Source: Collinsella tanakaei (GTDB lineage: Bacteria > Actinomycetota > Coriobacteriia > Coriobacteriales > Coriobacteriaceae). Taken from it: 64,000 nucleotides of DNA. The stretch is taken from positions 18,821 to 82,820 of the forward strand of contig NZ_JACJMB010000009.1 in the NCBI RefSeq assembly GCF_016902615.1. The letters are read 5' to 3'. A program made the translations under genes and the position numbers. How positions within the stretch are numbered: position 1 is the first letter of the stretch; the number at the start of each line of letters is the position of its first letter. Shown here in pieces: positions 18,093 through 26,167 of the stretch. The notes beneath the pieces were generated by a model. The model was not told the DNA's origin and did not search any database. It saw only the letters and a program-made list of their open reading frames with translations.

Positions 18093-18130
18093 GGGGCGAA
18101 AACGACACCGCTTGACGTCGTTTCCGCCCC
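18093..18130 (-). promoter_or_regulatory. Hairpin between binding protein and permease-ATPase genes
   Basis: Arms of 14 bases (18093-18106 and 18117-18130, one G-U pair) enclose a 10-base loop in the 99-base gap. There is no long U-tract. It could partly stop transcription or protect the upstream mRNA end, so that more binding protein is made than transporter. Confidence 0.5.
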
Positions 18131-18173
18131 GTCTCATCAGATCGCTTGCGGATTATCGCGTATTCGCTTCGCG

Positions 18174-19256
18174 TTACGCGTCGACGGAATCGTAGAAGTC
18201 CGCCTCAGGAAGGGCGCCGCCCACGGAGGAGGGGTCGGCGTTGTACAGCACGTCAAGGTAGCCGGAGAGCGCATCGGTCATCTCATCGCCGGTGATGCAC
18301 ACCAAATGGCAGCTGGGAATCGCCTTGGCGGCAACCGCGTCGTTGTCGATGATGCCCAGATCGACCACGAGCGGCGCGGCCATATCGGGGTTGTCGTTGA
18401 CGACGCCGACCGAATCGGCCTGGGCGTTCGCGAACTCGGTGATCACGTCGGGGTGCTCCTCGGCGAACTCACGGCGCGCGATGGTGACGCCCGTCACCAT
18501 CTGGCTGCCCTCTTCGGCGTACTCGTCCCACACGTCGTTCAGGTCGACGGGGGCGCTCAGGGCCTCGTTCTTTTCGAGCGCGGCAGTCACGAAGGGCTGC
18601 GGCAGGACGCCCACGGCGGACGCGTCGGCGGCGAGCACGCTCACGACCTCGGCGGCCTCGCTTTTGAACTCAAGGGTGACGCTGCCGGCGATGCCGGCGG
18701 CGTCGAGCAGGTAGTTCATGGTGTATTCGGGTGTGGTGCCCTTGCCGGTGAGGTAGACGGTGCGGCCAGCCAGGTCGGAGAAGCTCGTGACGGAGGCGTC
18801 GCCGGTCACGACGGAGAGCACGCCCAGCGTGTTGATGTCGAAGCAGACGATGCCGCCCTCAGTCTTGTTGTAGAGCACCGAGGCGGCGTTGGCGGGAATG
18901 AGCGCGATGTCGATATCGCCCTTGATGACCTGGGGCAGGATCTCGTCGGCAGCGGTCATGATCTGGAAGTCGTAGCTGTTGGCGAAACCGCCATCGCCCG
19001 TCTGAACCAGGTTGATGAAGTCGACGAGGCCGATGGAAGTCGGGCCCTTGAGGGAGGCGACGCGAACCTGGACGCCCTTTTTGGAAGAGGCGTCGGCAGA
19101 ACCCGCCGAGGCGGCGGATCCGGTGGCCCCGTCGTCTTTGGACTCCTGCCCGCAACCGGCGAGTGCGCCGGCCACGGTGACGATACCGAGGCCCGCTGCG
19201 GCGACGAACGAGCGGCGACCGAGAGGCTGGATCGCGATGGATGAGAGATGAAGCAT
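18174..19256 (-). CDS. ABC substrate-binding lipoprotein (SsuA/ThiY-like)
   Basis: 360 residues. The N-terminus has GRRSFVAAAGLG (Tat-type) and the lipobox LAGC followed by a Gln/Ser/Asp-rich tether, so it should be anchored outside the membrane. The core (VRVASLKGPTSIGL, YLTGKGTTPEYTMNYLL, DASAVGVLPQPFV) matches the NMT1/SsuA-type binding proteins. AAAGGA precedes the ATG by 6 bases. It is first in an operon with the fused permease-ATPase. The ligand is unknown; nitrate, sulfonate or a thiamine-like precursor are family options. It is divergent from the hydrogenase gene. Confidence 0.85.
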   Translation of the reverse strand: MLHLSSIAIQPLGRRSFVAAAGLGIVTVAGALAGCGQESKDDGATGSAASAGSADASSKKGVQVRVASLKGPTSIGLVDFINLVQTGDGGFANSYDFQIMTAADEILPQVIKGDIDIALIPANAASVLYNKTEGGIVCFDINTLGVLSVVTGDASVTSFSDLAGRTVYLTGKGTTPEYTMNYLLDAAGIAGSVTLEFKSEAAEVVSVLAADASAVGVLPQPFVTAALEKNEALSAPVDLNDVWDEYAEEGSQMVTGVTIARREFAEEHPDVITEFANAQADSVGVVNDNPDMAAPLVVDLGIIDNDAVAAKAIPSCHLVCITGDEMTDALSGYLDVLYNADPSSVGGALPEADFYDSVDA

Positions 19257-19428
19257 AACCGTTCCTTTCTTGCTGTGACGGTTTTAGGTTCTCATACCCG
19301 AATATGAACCTCCCGCGTGCTCATTTCGTGCACTAATTTGCTCAAGGGGGCGTCAATATGCGGACAAATCTGCCCATCTGATTATAAAATATTGAGTGCC
19401 TGACAAACGTCCGAGAGGGGACACCGAT
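19257..19428. promoter_or_regulatory. Divergent promoter region, ABC importer and hydrogenase
   Basis: A TATAAAAT -10-like sequence lies at about 19383-19390, ahead of the hydrogenase. An imperfect inverted repeat (GGTTC-T-CATA with TATGAACC, about 19287-19312) lies close to the binding-protein gene and could be an operator. No gene fits in this gap. Confidence 0.45.
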
Positions 19429-21051
19429 ATGAGCAACTCCATGCGTGGGGTCTATACGAATCTCACCAAGATTCGCCGTACCGTCTTCAAGGAAGTCGCC
19501 CGCATCGCCTACCAGGGCGGCGTCGACGTCGATGGTGACGGCATCGTCGACAGCGACGACTACGGCTGGGTCGACAACCTGCCCTACGAGATCATTCCCG
19601 GAGACGTCGCGACCTACCGCGAGAGCGTCTTTATCGAGCGCGCCGTCGTGGGCGAGCGCATCCGCCTGGCGATGGGCCTGCCGCTGCAGGGTGTCGATAA
19701 GCCCGCGATGCTCTCCGAGGGCGTTGCCGAGGCCGCGAAGCCCGAGACCTATTACGAGCCGCCGCTGATCAACGTCATCAGCTTCGCCTGCAACGCCTGC
19801 GAGGACAACGTCTACCGCGTGAGCGATGCCTGCCAGGGCTGCATGGCGCATCCCTGCCGCGAGATCTGCCCCAAGGGCGCCATCTCGTTCGTCGACGGCA
19901 AGGCGCATATCGACCAGTCCAAGTGCATCAAGTGCGGCCGCTGCGCCAGCGTGTGCCCCTACTCCGCCATCCACCACTACGAGCGCCCCTGCGCCGCCGC
20001 CTGCGGCATGAACGCGATCGGCTCCGATGAGCAGGGCCGCGCCAAGATCGATTACGACAAGTGCGTCTCCTGCGGCCAGTGCCTCGTGAACTGCCCGTTC
20101 GGCGCCATCGCGGACAAGAGCCAGATCTTCCAGGTCATCCAGGCCATCCGCGCGGGCGAGGAGGTTATCGCCGAGGTCGCGCCCGCCTTCGTCGGCCAGT
20201 TCGGCGGCAAGGGCAACGTCGACAAGCTGCGCCAGGCCTTCAAGGAGCTCGGCTTCTCCGGCATGGAGGAGGTCGCGCTCGGCGCCGACCTGTGCGCCGT
20301 GCAGGAGGCGGGCGACTTCCTCGAGGAGGTTCCCGACAAGATCCCGTTCATGGGCACCTCCTGCTGCCCGGCTTGGTCGGTGATGGCCAAGATGGAGTTC
20401 CCGGAGCACTCCGAGTGCATCTCCATGGCGCTCACCCCCATGACGCTGACCGCGCGCCTGATCCGCAAGCAGCACCCCAACGCCAAGATCGTGTTCGTGG
20501 GCCCCTGCTCGGCCAAGAAGCTCGAGGCGCAGCGCAAGTCCGTGAAGTCCGAGGTCGATTTCGTGCTCACCTTCGAGGAGATGGCGGGCATGATGGAGGC
20601 CAAGGAGATCGACTACACCAAGCTGGCCGGCGAGGGTGCGAGCGACTTCGAGGTCGCCTCGACCGACGGCCGTAACTTCGCGGTCGCGGGCGGCGTGGCG
20701 AATGCCGTGGTGAACGCGATCCACCGCGACGACCCGTCGCGCATCGTCAAGATTGCGAACGCTGAGGGCCTCGACAACTGCCGCAAGATGCTCAAGGACG
20801 CCATCAAGGGCAAGTACGACGGTTACCTGCTCGAGGGCATGGCCTGCCCGGGCGGCTGCGTCGCGGGTGCCGGCACCCTGCAGTCCATCACCAAGACCTC
20901 TGCCATGGTGAAGGCCTATGCGAAGCGCTCGCCGCACAAGAACGCCCCGGACGATGCCTACATCGATTGGATTCCTGAGCTCGAGCGCCCCGAGGACGGC
21001 AAGTCCGACGCCGTCGCCGAGGCCCACGAGGCGCTGACGCCGGAGGCGTAA
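19429..21051 (+). CDS. [FeFe]-hydrogenase, monomeric, group B-like
   Basis: 540 residues from ATG 19429 (GAGAGGGG upstream). The N-terminal half has several 4Fe-4S motifs, among them CIKCGRCASVCP and CVSCGQCLVNCP. The H-cluster motifs are L1 TSCCPAW, L2 FVGPCSAKK and L3 MACPGGCVAGAG. The GPC in L2 and GAG in L3 resemble group B rather than the classical MPC/GGG form. The enzyme would interconvert protons and H2 with a ferredoxin-like carrier in the cytoplasm. An EF-hand-like loop (DVDGDGIVDSDD) lies near residue 35. No maturase genes are in the window. Confidence 0.9.
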   Translation: MSNSMRGVYTNLTKIRRTVFKEVARIAYQGGVDVDGDGIVDSDDYGWVDNLPYEIIPGDVATYRESVFIERAVVGERIRLAMGLPLQGVDKPAMLSEGVAEAAKPETYYEPPLINVISFACNACEDNVYRVSDACQGCMAHPCREICPKGAISFVDGKAHIDQSKCIKCGRCASVCPYSAIHHYERPCAAACGMNAIGSDEQGRAKIDYDKCVSCGQCLVNCPFGAIADKSQIFQVIQAIRAGEEVIAEVAPAFVGQFGGKGNVDKLRQAFKELGFSGMEEVALGADLCAVQEAGDFLEEVPDKIPFMGTSCCPAWSVMAKMEFPEHSECISMALTPMTLTARLIRKQHPNAKIVFVGPCSAKKLEAQRKSVKSEVDFVLTFEEMAGMMEAKEIDYTKLAGEGASDFEVASTDGRNFAVAGGVANAVVNAIHRDDPSRIVKIANAEGLDNCRKMLKDAIKGKYDGYLLEGMACPGGCVAGAGTLQSITKTSAMVKAYAKRSPHKNAPDDAYIDWIPELERPEDGKSDAVAEAHEALTPEA

Positions 21052-21089
21052 CCGAAACGGTGCGTACCGATTTTCGAGCTGCGTATGAG

Positions 21090-21121
21090 AGCGGCCGGTC
21101 CCAGAAGGGCCGGCCGCTTTT
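21090..21121 (+). terminator. Terminator of the hydrogenase gene
   Basis: A GC-rich stem (AGCGGCCGG with CCGGCCGCT, 21090-21118) is followed by TTTT on the plus strand. It lies 39 bases after the stop codon. Confidence 0.85.
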
Positions 21122-21169
21122 GTCTTCCGATGGAACGTGGCGGATATGGTGGCTGCCGCCGTATGTTCC

Positions 21170-22483
21170 CTAGATCGTGAACTCCGCGAAGGGCGCCGCG
21201 TCGCCTGTGTCCGCGCCAGCGGGCGCCGTGGCGCTCACGTCCGCAATGGCCCCTTCGTCTCGCAGCAGGTCCGAGAGGGACCGGTCGGGGTTCTGGTAGG
21301 CGATGTCGAGCAGCTCGATGAAGTCGCGGATGACCTCGCGCGGAGTGAGGTGCGTCTCGGCGCCCACGCGGCCGAATTCGATCTGCAGGAAGGCCACCAG
21401 GTCCTCGTCGCGCACGGTGTCCTCGTAGCCGAAGTAGCCGGCGTGGATCTGGGCGAGCTTCTCGATCAGGACGAGCAGCTCCTCGTGGGAGAGCGGGTGC
21501 AGGCGGATGATGGGGGCGAGCATGTCGCGCATGTCCTCGCGGGCGAAGCGCCCCTGCGTGAGGCGGCTGCGAAGCGCCTCGTAGGAGAACACGCCGCGGC
21601 GGCGGTCTTCGATGGAGGTCGGCGTGCCGCCCATGATGATGCCCAGGTGGTGCGCCTTGCCCTGCAGCGTGTCGTTGTACATCGTGAGGATCTTCTCGTA
21701 GTTGTACTGGCGCGTGATGGCGTTCGGAATCTTGTAGAGATTCACGAGCTCGTCGATAAGCACGATGAGGCCCCGGTACCCGGCGTTCGTGAGGAACGCG
21801 GCGAAGAGCTTCACGTAGTCGTACCAGTCATCGTCGGTGATGATGGTCGAGCAGCCGAGGTCGCTTCTCGCCTCGGTCTTCGTACGGTACTCGCCACGCA
21901 GCCAGCGCATGACGCATGATTTCGTCTCGTCGTCGCCTTCAGCGTCGGCGCACACGTACGCCATGAGCATGCGGGTGAAGTCGAATCCGTGGACAAGCTC
22001 CTCGAGGTTCGCGATGCTGCGCCGTGCCTGCTCCTCCACACTGCCGTCGGCCGCTTCCTCGCGGATGCGGGCAACCCATCGATCGAGCACAAGGCCGAGC
22101 GCGCCGCCTTCGGGCCTGGTCTTGGTGGAGAGGTTGCGGATGAGCTCGCGGTAGGTGGCAAGTCCCTGGCCTTGGCCGCCCTGCAGGCGCCGCTCGGGCG
22201 AAAGGTCGGCGTCTGCCACGACGAAGTTCTCGCCCATCGCGTGGGTGCGGATCGTCTGGAGCAGAAAGCTCTTGCCCGCGCCGTAGCTGCCCACCAGGAA
22301 ACGGAAGCTCGCGCCGCCGTCGGCGATGAGGTCGAGGTCGGTGAGCAGCGCTCGGATTTCGACCTCGCGGCCGACGGTGATATAGGGCAGTCCGATGCGC
22401 GGTACGACGCCGCCTTTGAGCGAATTCAGGATGACGGCGGCAACGCGCTTGGGCACGCGGACGGGTGCGGCGGTGTCAGGCAT
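21170..22483 (-). CDS. BrxD-like ATP-binding protein (DUF2791)
   Basis: 437 residues from ATG 22483, with GAGGAG 10 bases upstream. Walker A is GSYGAGKS (residues 65-72) and Walker B is GLIVLIDEL. The sequence fits the P-loop DUF2791 family, which includes the BREX ATPase BrxD. The C-terminus has a Ser/Asp and Ala-rich tail. Its start overlaps the end of the TerB_N-type gene by 8 bases, so the two are one unit. An Lhr-like helicase, the usual partner of such ATPases, lies 6 kb away with a matching promoter. A role in phage defence or repair is inferred. Confidence 0.78.
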   Translation of the reverse strand: MPDTAAPVRVPKRVAAVILNSLKGGVVPRIGLPYITVGREVEIRALLTDLDLIADGGASFRFLVGSYGAGKSFLLQTIRTHAMGENFVVADADLSPERRLQGGQGQGLATYRELIRNLSTKTRPEGGALGLVLDRWVARIREEAADGSVEEQARRSIANLEELVHGFDFTRMLMAYVCADAEGDDETKSCVMRWLRGEYRTKTEARSDLGCSTIITDDDWYDYVKLFAAFLTNAGYRGLIVLIDELVNLYKIPNAITRQYNYEKILTMYNDTLQGKAHHLGIIMGGTPTSIEDRRRGVFSYEALRSRLTQGRFAREDMRDMLAPIIRLHPLSHEELLVLIEKLAQIHAGYFGYEDTVRDEDLVAFLQIEFGRVGAETHLTPREVIRDFIELLDIAYQNPDRSLSDLLRDEGAIADVSATAPAGADTGDAAPFAEFTI

Positions 22484-24278
22484 GATGCAACAGCTCCTCA
22501 ATATCGGGCAGGTAATCTTCAACGGGTTCGGGTCCGGCGGTACCGAACTCGATGGCGGTGTCGCCGATCAGGTCGAACAGCGCCTCATTGATGGCGTCGA
22601 CGAACAGGTCCTCGGTCGTGTTGGCCGCATCGAGTGCGCGCGCGGCGGCCGCGGTGTCGCCCGCGCAGAGGGCCGCGAGGTAGGCTTGTTGCGCCGGCGT
22701 GAGCGGGTGGGCACCATCGGGAGCGAGCTGGGGCTCGGTTGGCTCCGATGCAGGTTGCGGCGCATCTGCGTACAGGCCCCCGACGACCTGCGCCTCGAAG
22801 GCCGCGGCGGGATCCGGTCGCGCCGCGGCGTTGCTCGCGGGCGCGGGCGGTACCGGGCGCGCGTTCGAGGAGCCCGGTGCCGTTTCCTTCGCTGGTTGGT
22901 CCGCGCGCGTCGACCCCGCCGGTGCGTAATTCGGCACGAGGGCATCATCATGATTGATGGGGGTATCTTCGCGCTCCTCGTCGATTAGGAGAGCCTCGCG
23001 CGTCTCGGCGGCGACGGCGCGGATGCCCGAGAGCTTGGAGAGGTCGATGTCGATGTGCCGCGGCGCGTGCGCCTCGCTCCATGCGAGCCAGGCGGCAACC
23101 TCGCGCTCGACGATCTGCTCGAGATACCGCGGAATCTTCTCGTCCTTCAGGGGATGGGGATAGGCGCTGGCGTTGCGCAGGCTGCGGTCGATAGTGCGCA
23201 GGACCTCGCCGAGCTTGGCGCTGCGCGACCGGCTACCGTGCAGGCGATCGCAGGTCCACAGCCCGTCTTTGCACCGGAAGTGGCAAAGGGGGTTCAGGGC
23301 GACCTCGGTATCGGGGTGTCGCACGGGGTCGAAGAACACCGCGGAGGCGAACATGGTGTAGGGCAGCTCTGCGCTCTCGCCGAACATGCTTTCTATGATT
23401 CCCGCCTTGCGATGCTTGTCGTAGTAGCGATGCAGCTGGACCCACACGGCGGTCACCACGTGACATGCGGCTTCGGGGTGCTCGCGGCCGAATTTCCCGT
23501 CGAGGATGCGATAGGTCGACAGTGTATCGACGGCATGCGCGAGGCGCCCTTCCAGCTTGGGGTCGGGCGGCAGCAGCGTGCCCTGCTTGGCGCTCCGGCG
23601 CGGTGCGCGGGCCGCATCGGAGCCGGCGCGGCCGAGCGCCTCCGTTTGAACCTCGATGAGCGCGGCGACGGCCCGGTCGAATCGCATGCCCTTCTGGTCC
23701 GCAACAAGCTTGGGGTCGAGCCCATGGTAGACCACATAGTCTTGCAGCCAGACGCGCGCGAAGCGGTCGATCTCGGGGGAGAACTCGCGGTAGGCGCGCC
23801 AAAACGACGACAGGCGCCCGAATCCGTCTGCGGCGCCCTCGACGCCGATGCCGCAGATGAGCTCGTAGAGATACACGTAGGCAAAGGACAGGGACGTCTC
23901 CTCGATCGTGCCGCGCCGAACGGCGGCGCGCCAGGTGAAGTAGCCGCGCAGCTGTCGGTCGCTCATGGCGTTGTAGGTGGGGTAATAGGACTTGAACGTT
24001 CCGTGGTAGGGACAGTCATCCTCGAAGTCGGCCATGAACATGCCCTGGCGGTAGAAAAGCTCCGCCTCGGATAACCAGCGCCCCTGGCCGCCTTCGCGTC
24101 CGGGTTGCCAACGCGAGATGGCGCGCATCTCCCGATACCGGTCAGGCAGGTAGGTTTTCATCTGGCGGCCGGTCGTGAGAATGGGCTCGTCGGCGTAGAC
24201 CTTATTCGAAAAGCGCGCGACCCGTTGGAAGCGCTCGTCGTTCATGAGGCGGTCGATGATGTCCTGCGCGTCAGCCAT
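22476..24278 (-). CDS. TerB_N/TerB_C-type protein
   Basis: 600 residues from ATG 24278 (GAGAGGGGG upstream). The N-terminal third holds ELFYRQGMFMADFEDDCPY and RGYFTWRAAVR, typical of the TerB_N domain. A 110-residue Pro/Ala/Glu-rich linker (about 415-525) separates it from a short acidic, helical end resembling TerB_C. Catalytic residues are not evident. Proteins of this build sit beside DUF2791 ATPases and Lhr-like helicases in other genomes (family knowledge), which suggests a scaffold or sensor role. Its promoter has a LexA-like box. Confidence 0.7.
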   Translation of the reverse strand: MADAQDIIDRLMNDERFQRVARFSNKVYADEPILTTGRQMKTYLPDRYREMRAISRWQPGREGGQGRWLSEAELFYRQGMFMADFEDDCPYHGTFKSYYPTYNAMSDRQLRGYFTWRAAVRRGTIEETSLSFAYVYLYELICGIGVEGAADGFGRLSSFWRAYREFSPEIDRFARVWLQDYVVYHGLDPKLVADQKGMRFDRAVAALIEVQTEALGRAGSDAARAPRRSAKQGTLLPPDPKLEGRLAHAVDTLSTYRILDGKFGREHPEAACHVVTAVWVQLHRYYDKHRKAGIIESMFGESAELPYTMFASAVFFDPVRHPDTEVALNPLCHFRCKDGLWTCDRLHGSRSRSAKLGEVLRTIDRSLRNASAYPHPLKDEKIPRYLEQIVEREVAAWLAWSEAHAPRHIDIDLSKLSGIRAVAAETREALLIDEEREDTPINHDDALVPNYAPAGSTRADQPAKETAPGSSNARPVPPAPASNAAARPDPAAAFEAQVVGGLYADAPQPASEPTEPQLAPDGAHPLTPAQQAYLAALCAGDTAAAARALDAANTTEDLFVDAINEALFDLIGDTAIEFGTAGPEPVEDYLPDIEELLHHA

Positions 24279-24328
24279 TGCGCCCCCTCTCGCTGTGCCT
24301 CCTATCATTTCCAGCAGCTTTTTATTTT

Positions 24329-24352
24329 AGCATAGACACAAACATCTGTTCG
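24329..24352 (-). promoter_or_regulatory. LexA-like promoter of the TerB/BrxD-like operon
   Basis: Read on the minus strand, CGAACAGATGTTTG (24339-24352) fits a LexA box with one mismatch in the GAAC-N4-GTTC core. It is followed after 4 bases by TATGCT (24329-24334) and then an A-rich stretch. The layout matches the promoter at 15496-15519 base for base in spacing. Confidence 0.6.
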
Positions 24353-24440
24353 TATGCGCTGCGGCCGGGCGCGGGACGCCTGGCCGCACGATGCCGATCG
24401 AGCCTTCTGGGCCAAGTCGTGCCGTTTCCGGATCTCCCAT

Positions 24441-24620
24441 GGACAAAAACGCGTTGAGTGGGACCTATACAGCGCCGTTTTCTGGTGCCCCGGAAGAGCA
24501 ATGAATAATTATCAGCAATATCTAGGTTATATTTTAGAATCAATGAGAAATTATCGCTGATGTTGGAGCTCGTAAATCCTACTGAAATGATGGGAAGTCC
24601 CAATCAAGGCATTTTTGTCC
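24441..24620 (-). mobile_element. MITE-like element, copy 3
   Basis: 180 bp with terminal repeats at 24441-24464 and 24597-24620 that differ at only a few bases. The arm types (CGCGTTG on the left, GCCTTG on the right) show it lies reversed relative to copy 2. The interior is AT-rich with an ATCAGC/GCTGAT pair. It ends, in its own orientation, with GGCGCTGTATAG before the second arm, as in copy 2. Confidence 0.75.
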
Positions 24621-24664
24621 CGAGAGGCGAAGGCGACTTCGCACGGATCTTCCGCGGATGGATA

Positions 24665-24686
24665 TTTGCGCCCGTGCGGGCGCAAA
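24665..24686 (-). terminator. Palindromic terminator after the flavodoxin-like gene
   Basis: A perfect 9-bp stem TTTGCGCCC/GGGCGCAAA has a 4-base loop. It lies 84 bases past the stop of the 24771 gene, inside a larger 13-bp inverted repeat (24619-24631 with 24710-24722). Confidence 0.6.
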
Positions 24687-24770
24687 ATGCGTATCGGATG
24701 AGGCTGGGGTTCGCCTCTCGGGGCGATTCGGCACGACGGCGTATCGGCGGGGCGGCGAGAGGGCGCCTTG

Positions 24771-26003
24771 TTAGGATGGGCTGCGCAGCCAGAGGCGCCT
24801 TGCTGCTATGCGTAAGACCGGTCGCGGAAGAGGGCAGCGGGCGAGGATGGCGTCGGGATCGGCGGCACACGCCGTGCGCCCGATGCGCTCTGCCGCCTCG
24901 CTGACGGTCTCACCTAGGCGAACGGCGGCGATGAGGGCGTCGATGGCCTCGGAGCGCTTGCGACGCCATGTGCCCATGCGGGGACTGCGGGAAGCCGGGA
25001 GGATCATCGCGCCCCCGGCGGCGGTGAGCCCGCCGCACCACGCGAGGCCTGCGTGCCGGCAGAGGGATTCCAGCGCCGCGAACGAGGGCAGGGCGCGCTC
25101 AGGGTCATAAGAGGCGAGGTTGCAGATGGCGTACACGTTCGCCTGGGGTGCAAAGGTCCTAGCGTCGGCAGCGCCCTCGAGCCACGCGAGGAGGTGCGAG
25201 GGGAGCGAACCGAAGTAGAGGGGGTACCCGATGACGATGGTGTCGCATTGCGCGAGGACGCCCTCGGCATCGCCATGTTGGCCGAATCCAGATGCGCGCA
25301 GCGATCCGTCTCGCCCGCAGACAATATCGTTGATGGCAGGCTGCGGGCTTCCGGACAGGCGGGTGTAGGCGCCGAGGGCGTCGGCGAAATCGGCTAGCAG
25401 GTGGGCGGTAGCCGACGGGCCCGTCTTGGGGCTGGCGTTGATGAGGGCGATGCGCTCCGGCGCGCTGCCACGGGCGGGTGCCACTTCGCAGACGTTGCCG
25501 GCTGATGCGGGATCGGATTGATGCTCCGCGCATGTCAGGTCGGTGCGGCCTGCGTCTTCAATGCTGGCTGGAAACCAGATGCCGTCGACCTCAAGGGCGA
25601 GGTCGCGTGCCAGGGCTTGGATGGCGCGTGCAGCCTGCATGCGCTCCGCCGGATCGGGGGCTCCGTAAAGCCATATACAGAGATGCAGGGTGCGCTCCGT
25701 TGCGCGTGGAGCCATAAAGAACGGAAGCGAGCGGTCGACGACGCGCTTGACAAGCGGGCTTGCGCCGGCGGGCGTCCAGCGCGCGATGATGTCGAGGCGG
25801 TCGGTGGCGCGCAGCACGTCGGCGAGACCTTGCAGGCTATCGGGCATAACGCAGCGTCCCGGGCATTCGGTTCGGCAGCGCATGCAGCCGCAGCAGGCGC
25901 CGGCGGTCTCGAGATCCTCGCGTGCGATAACTGTGTCGGGCACGTGCGACAGCTGGAGCCCATCGACCGTGCGGGCAGTCAGATCGCAGATGAGCGTGTG
26001 CAC
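24771..26003 (-). CDS. Flavodoxin-like NAD(P)H oxidoreductase with Cys-rich motif
   Basis: 410 residues. The start is GTG 26003 with AAAGGAG 7 bases upstream. The N-terminal part contains CCGCMRCRTECPGRCVMPD, the Cys cluster of NADPH-dependent FMN reductase/iron-sulfur flavoproteins, then LPFF. The second half repeats a flavodoxin-like fold: ALINASPKTGPSATAHLL (FMN phosphate loop) and IVIGYPLYFGSLPSHLL. It thus looks like two flavodoxin-type domains in tandem. It probably carries electrons or reduces quinones or xenobiotics in the cytoplasm. The substrate is unknown. Confidence 0.72.
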   Translation of the reverse strand: MHTLICDLTARTVDGLQLSHVPDTVIAREDLETAGACCGCMRCRTECPGRCVMPDSLQGLADVLRATDRLDIIARWTPAGASPLVKRVVDRSLPFFMAPRATERTLHLCIWLYGAPDPAERMQAARAIQALARDLALEVDGIWFPASIEDAGRTDLTCAEHQSDPASAGNVCEVAPARGSAPERIALINASPKTGPSATAHLLADFADALGAYTRLSGSPQPAINDIVCGRDGSLRASGFGQHGDAEGVLAQCDTIVIGYPLYFGSLPSHLLAWLEGAADARTFAPQANVYAICNLASYDPERALPSFAALESLCRHAGLAWCGGLTAAGGAMILPASRSPRMGTWRRKRSEAIDALIAAVRLGETVSEAAERIGRTACAADPDAILARCPLPRPVLRIAARRLWLRSPS

Positions 26004-26167
26004 GGTGGGGCTCCTTTGCATCGTGGGATCGTGCCCGCATTGTAACGCGCCCGTGCGCACGACGGCGCGCATCGATTAAATCATTCGGGCGCGGTCTGTA
26101 CGTGATGCGGTACGCGAGGTTAGGGGAGTATGCTCGAGACGAACGCTATCGACGGGGAGGAGCCGTG

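Larger units (their letters stand above)
24279..24770. other. Intergenic region with promoter, repeat copy 3 and nested palindromes
   Basis: This 492-base gap holds the TerB promoter (24329-24352), the 180-bp element (24441-24620) and a nested pair of inverted repeats (24619-24722). No gene is seen. Confidence 0.6.
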
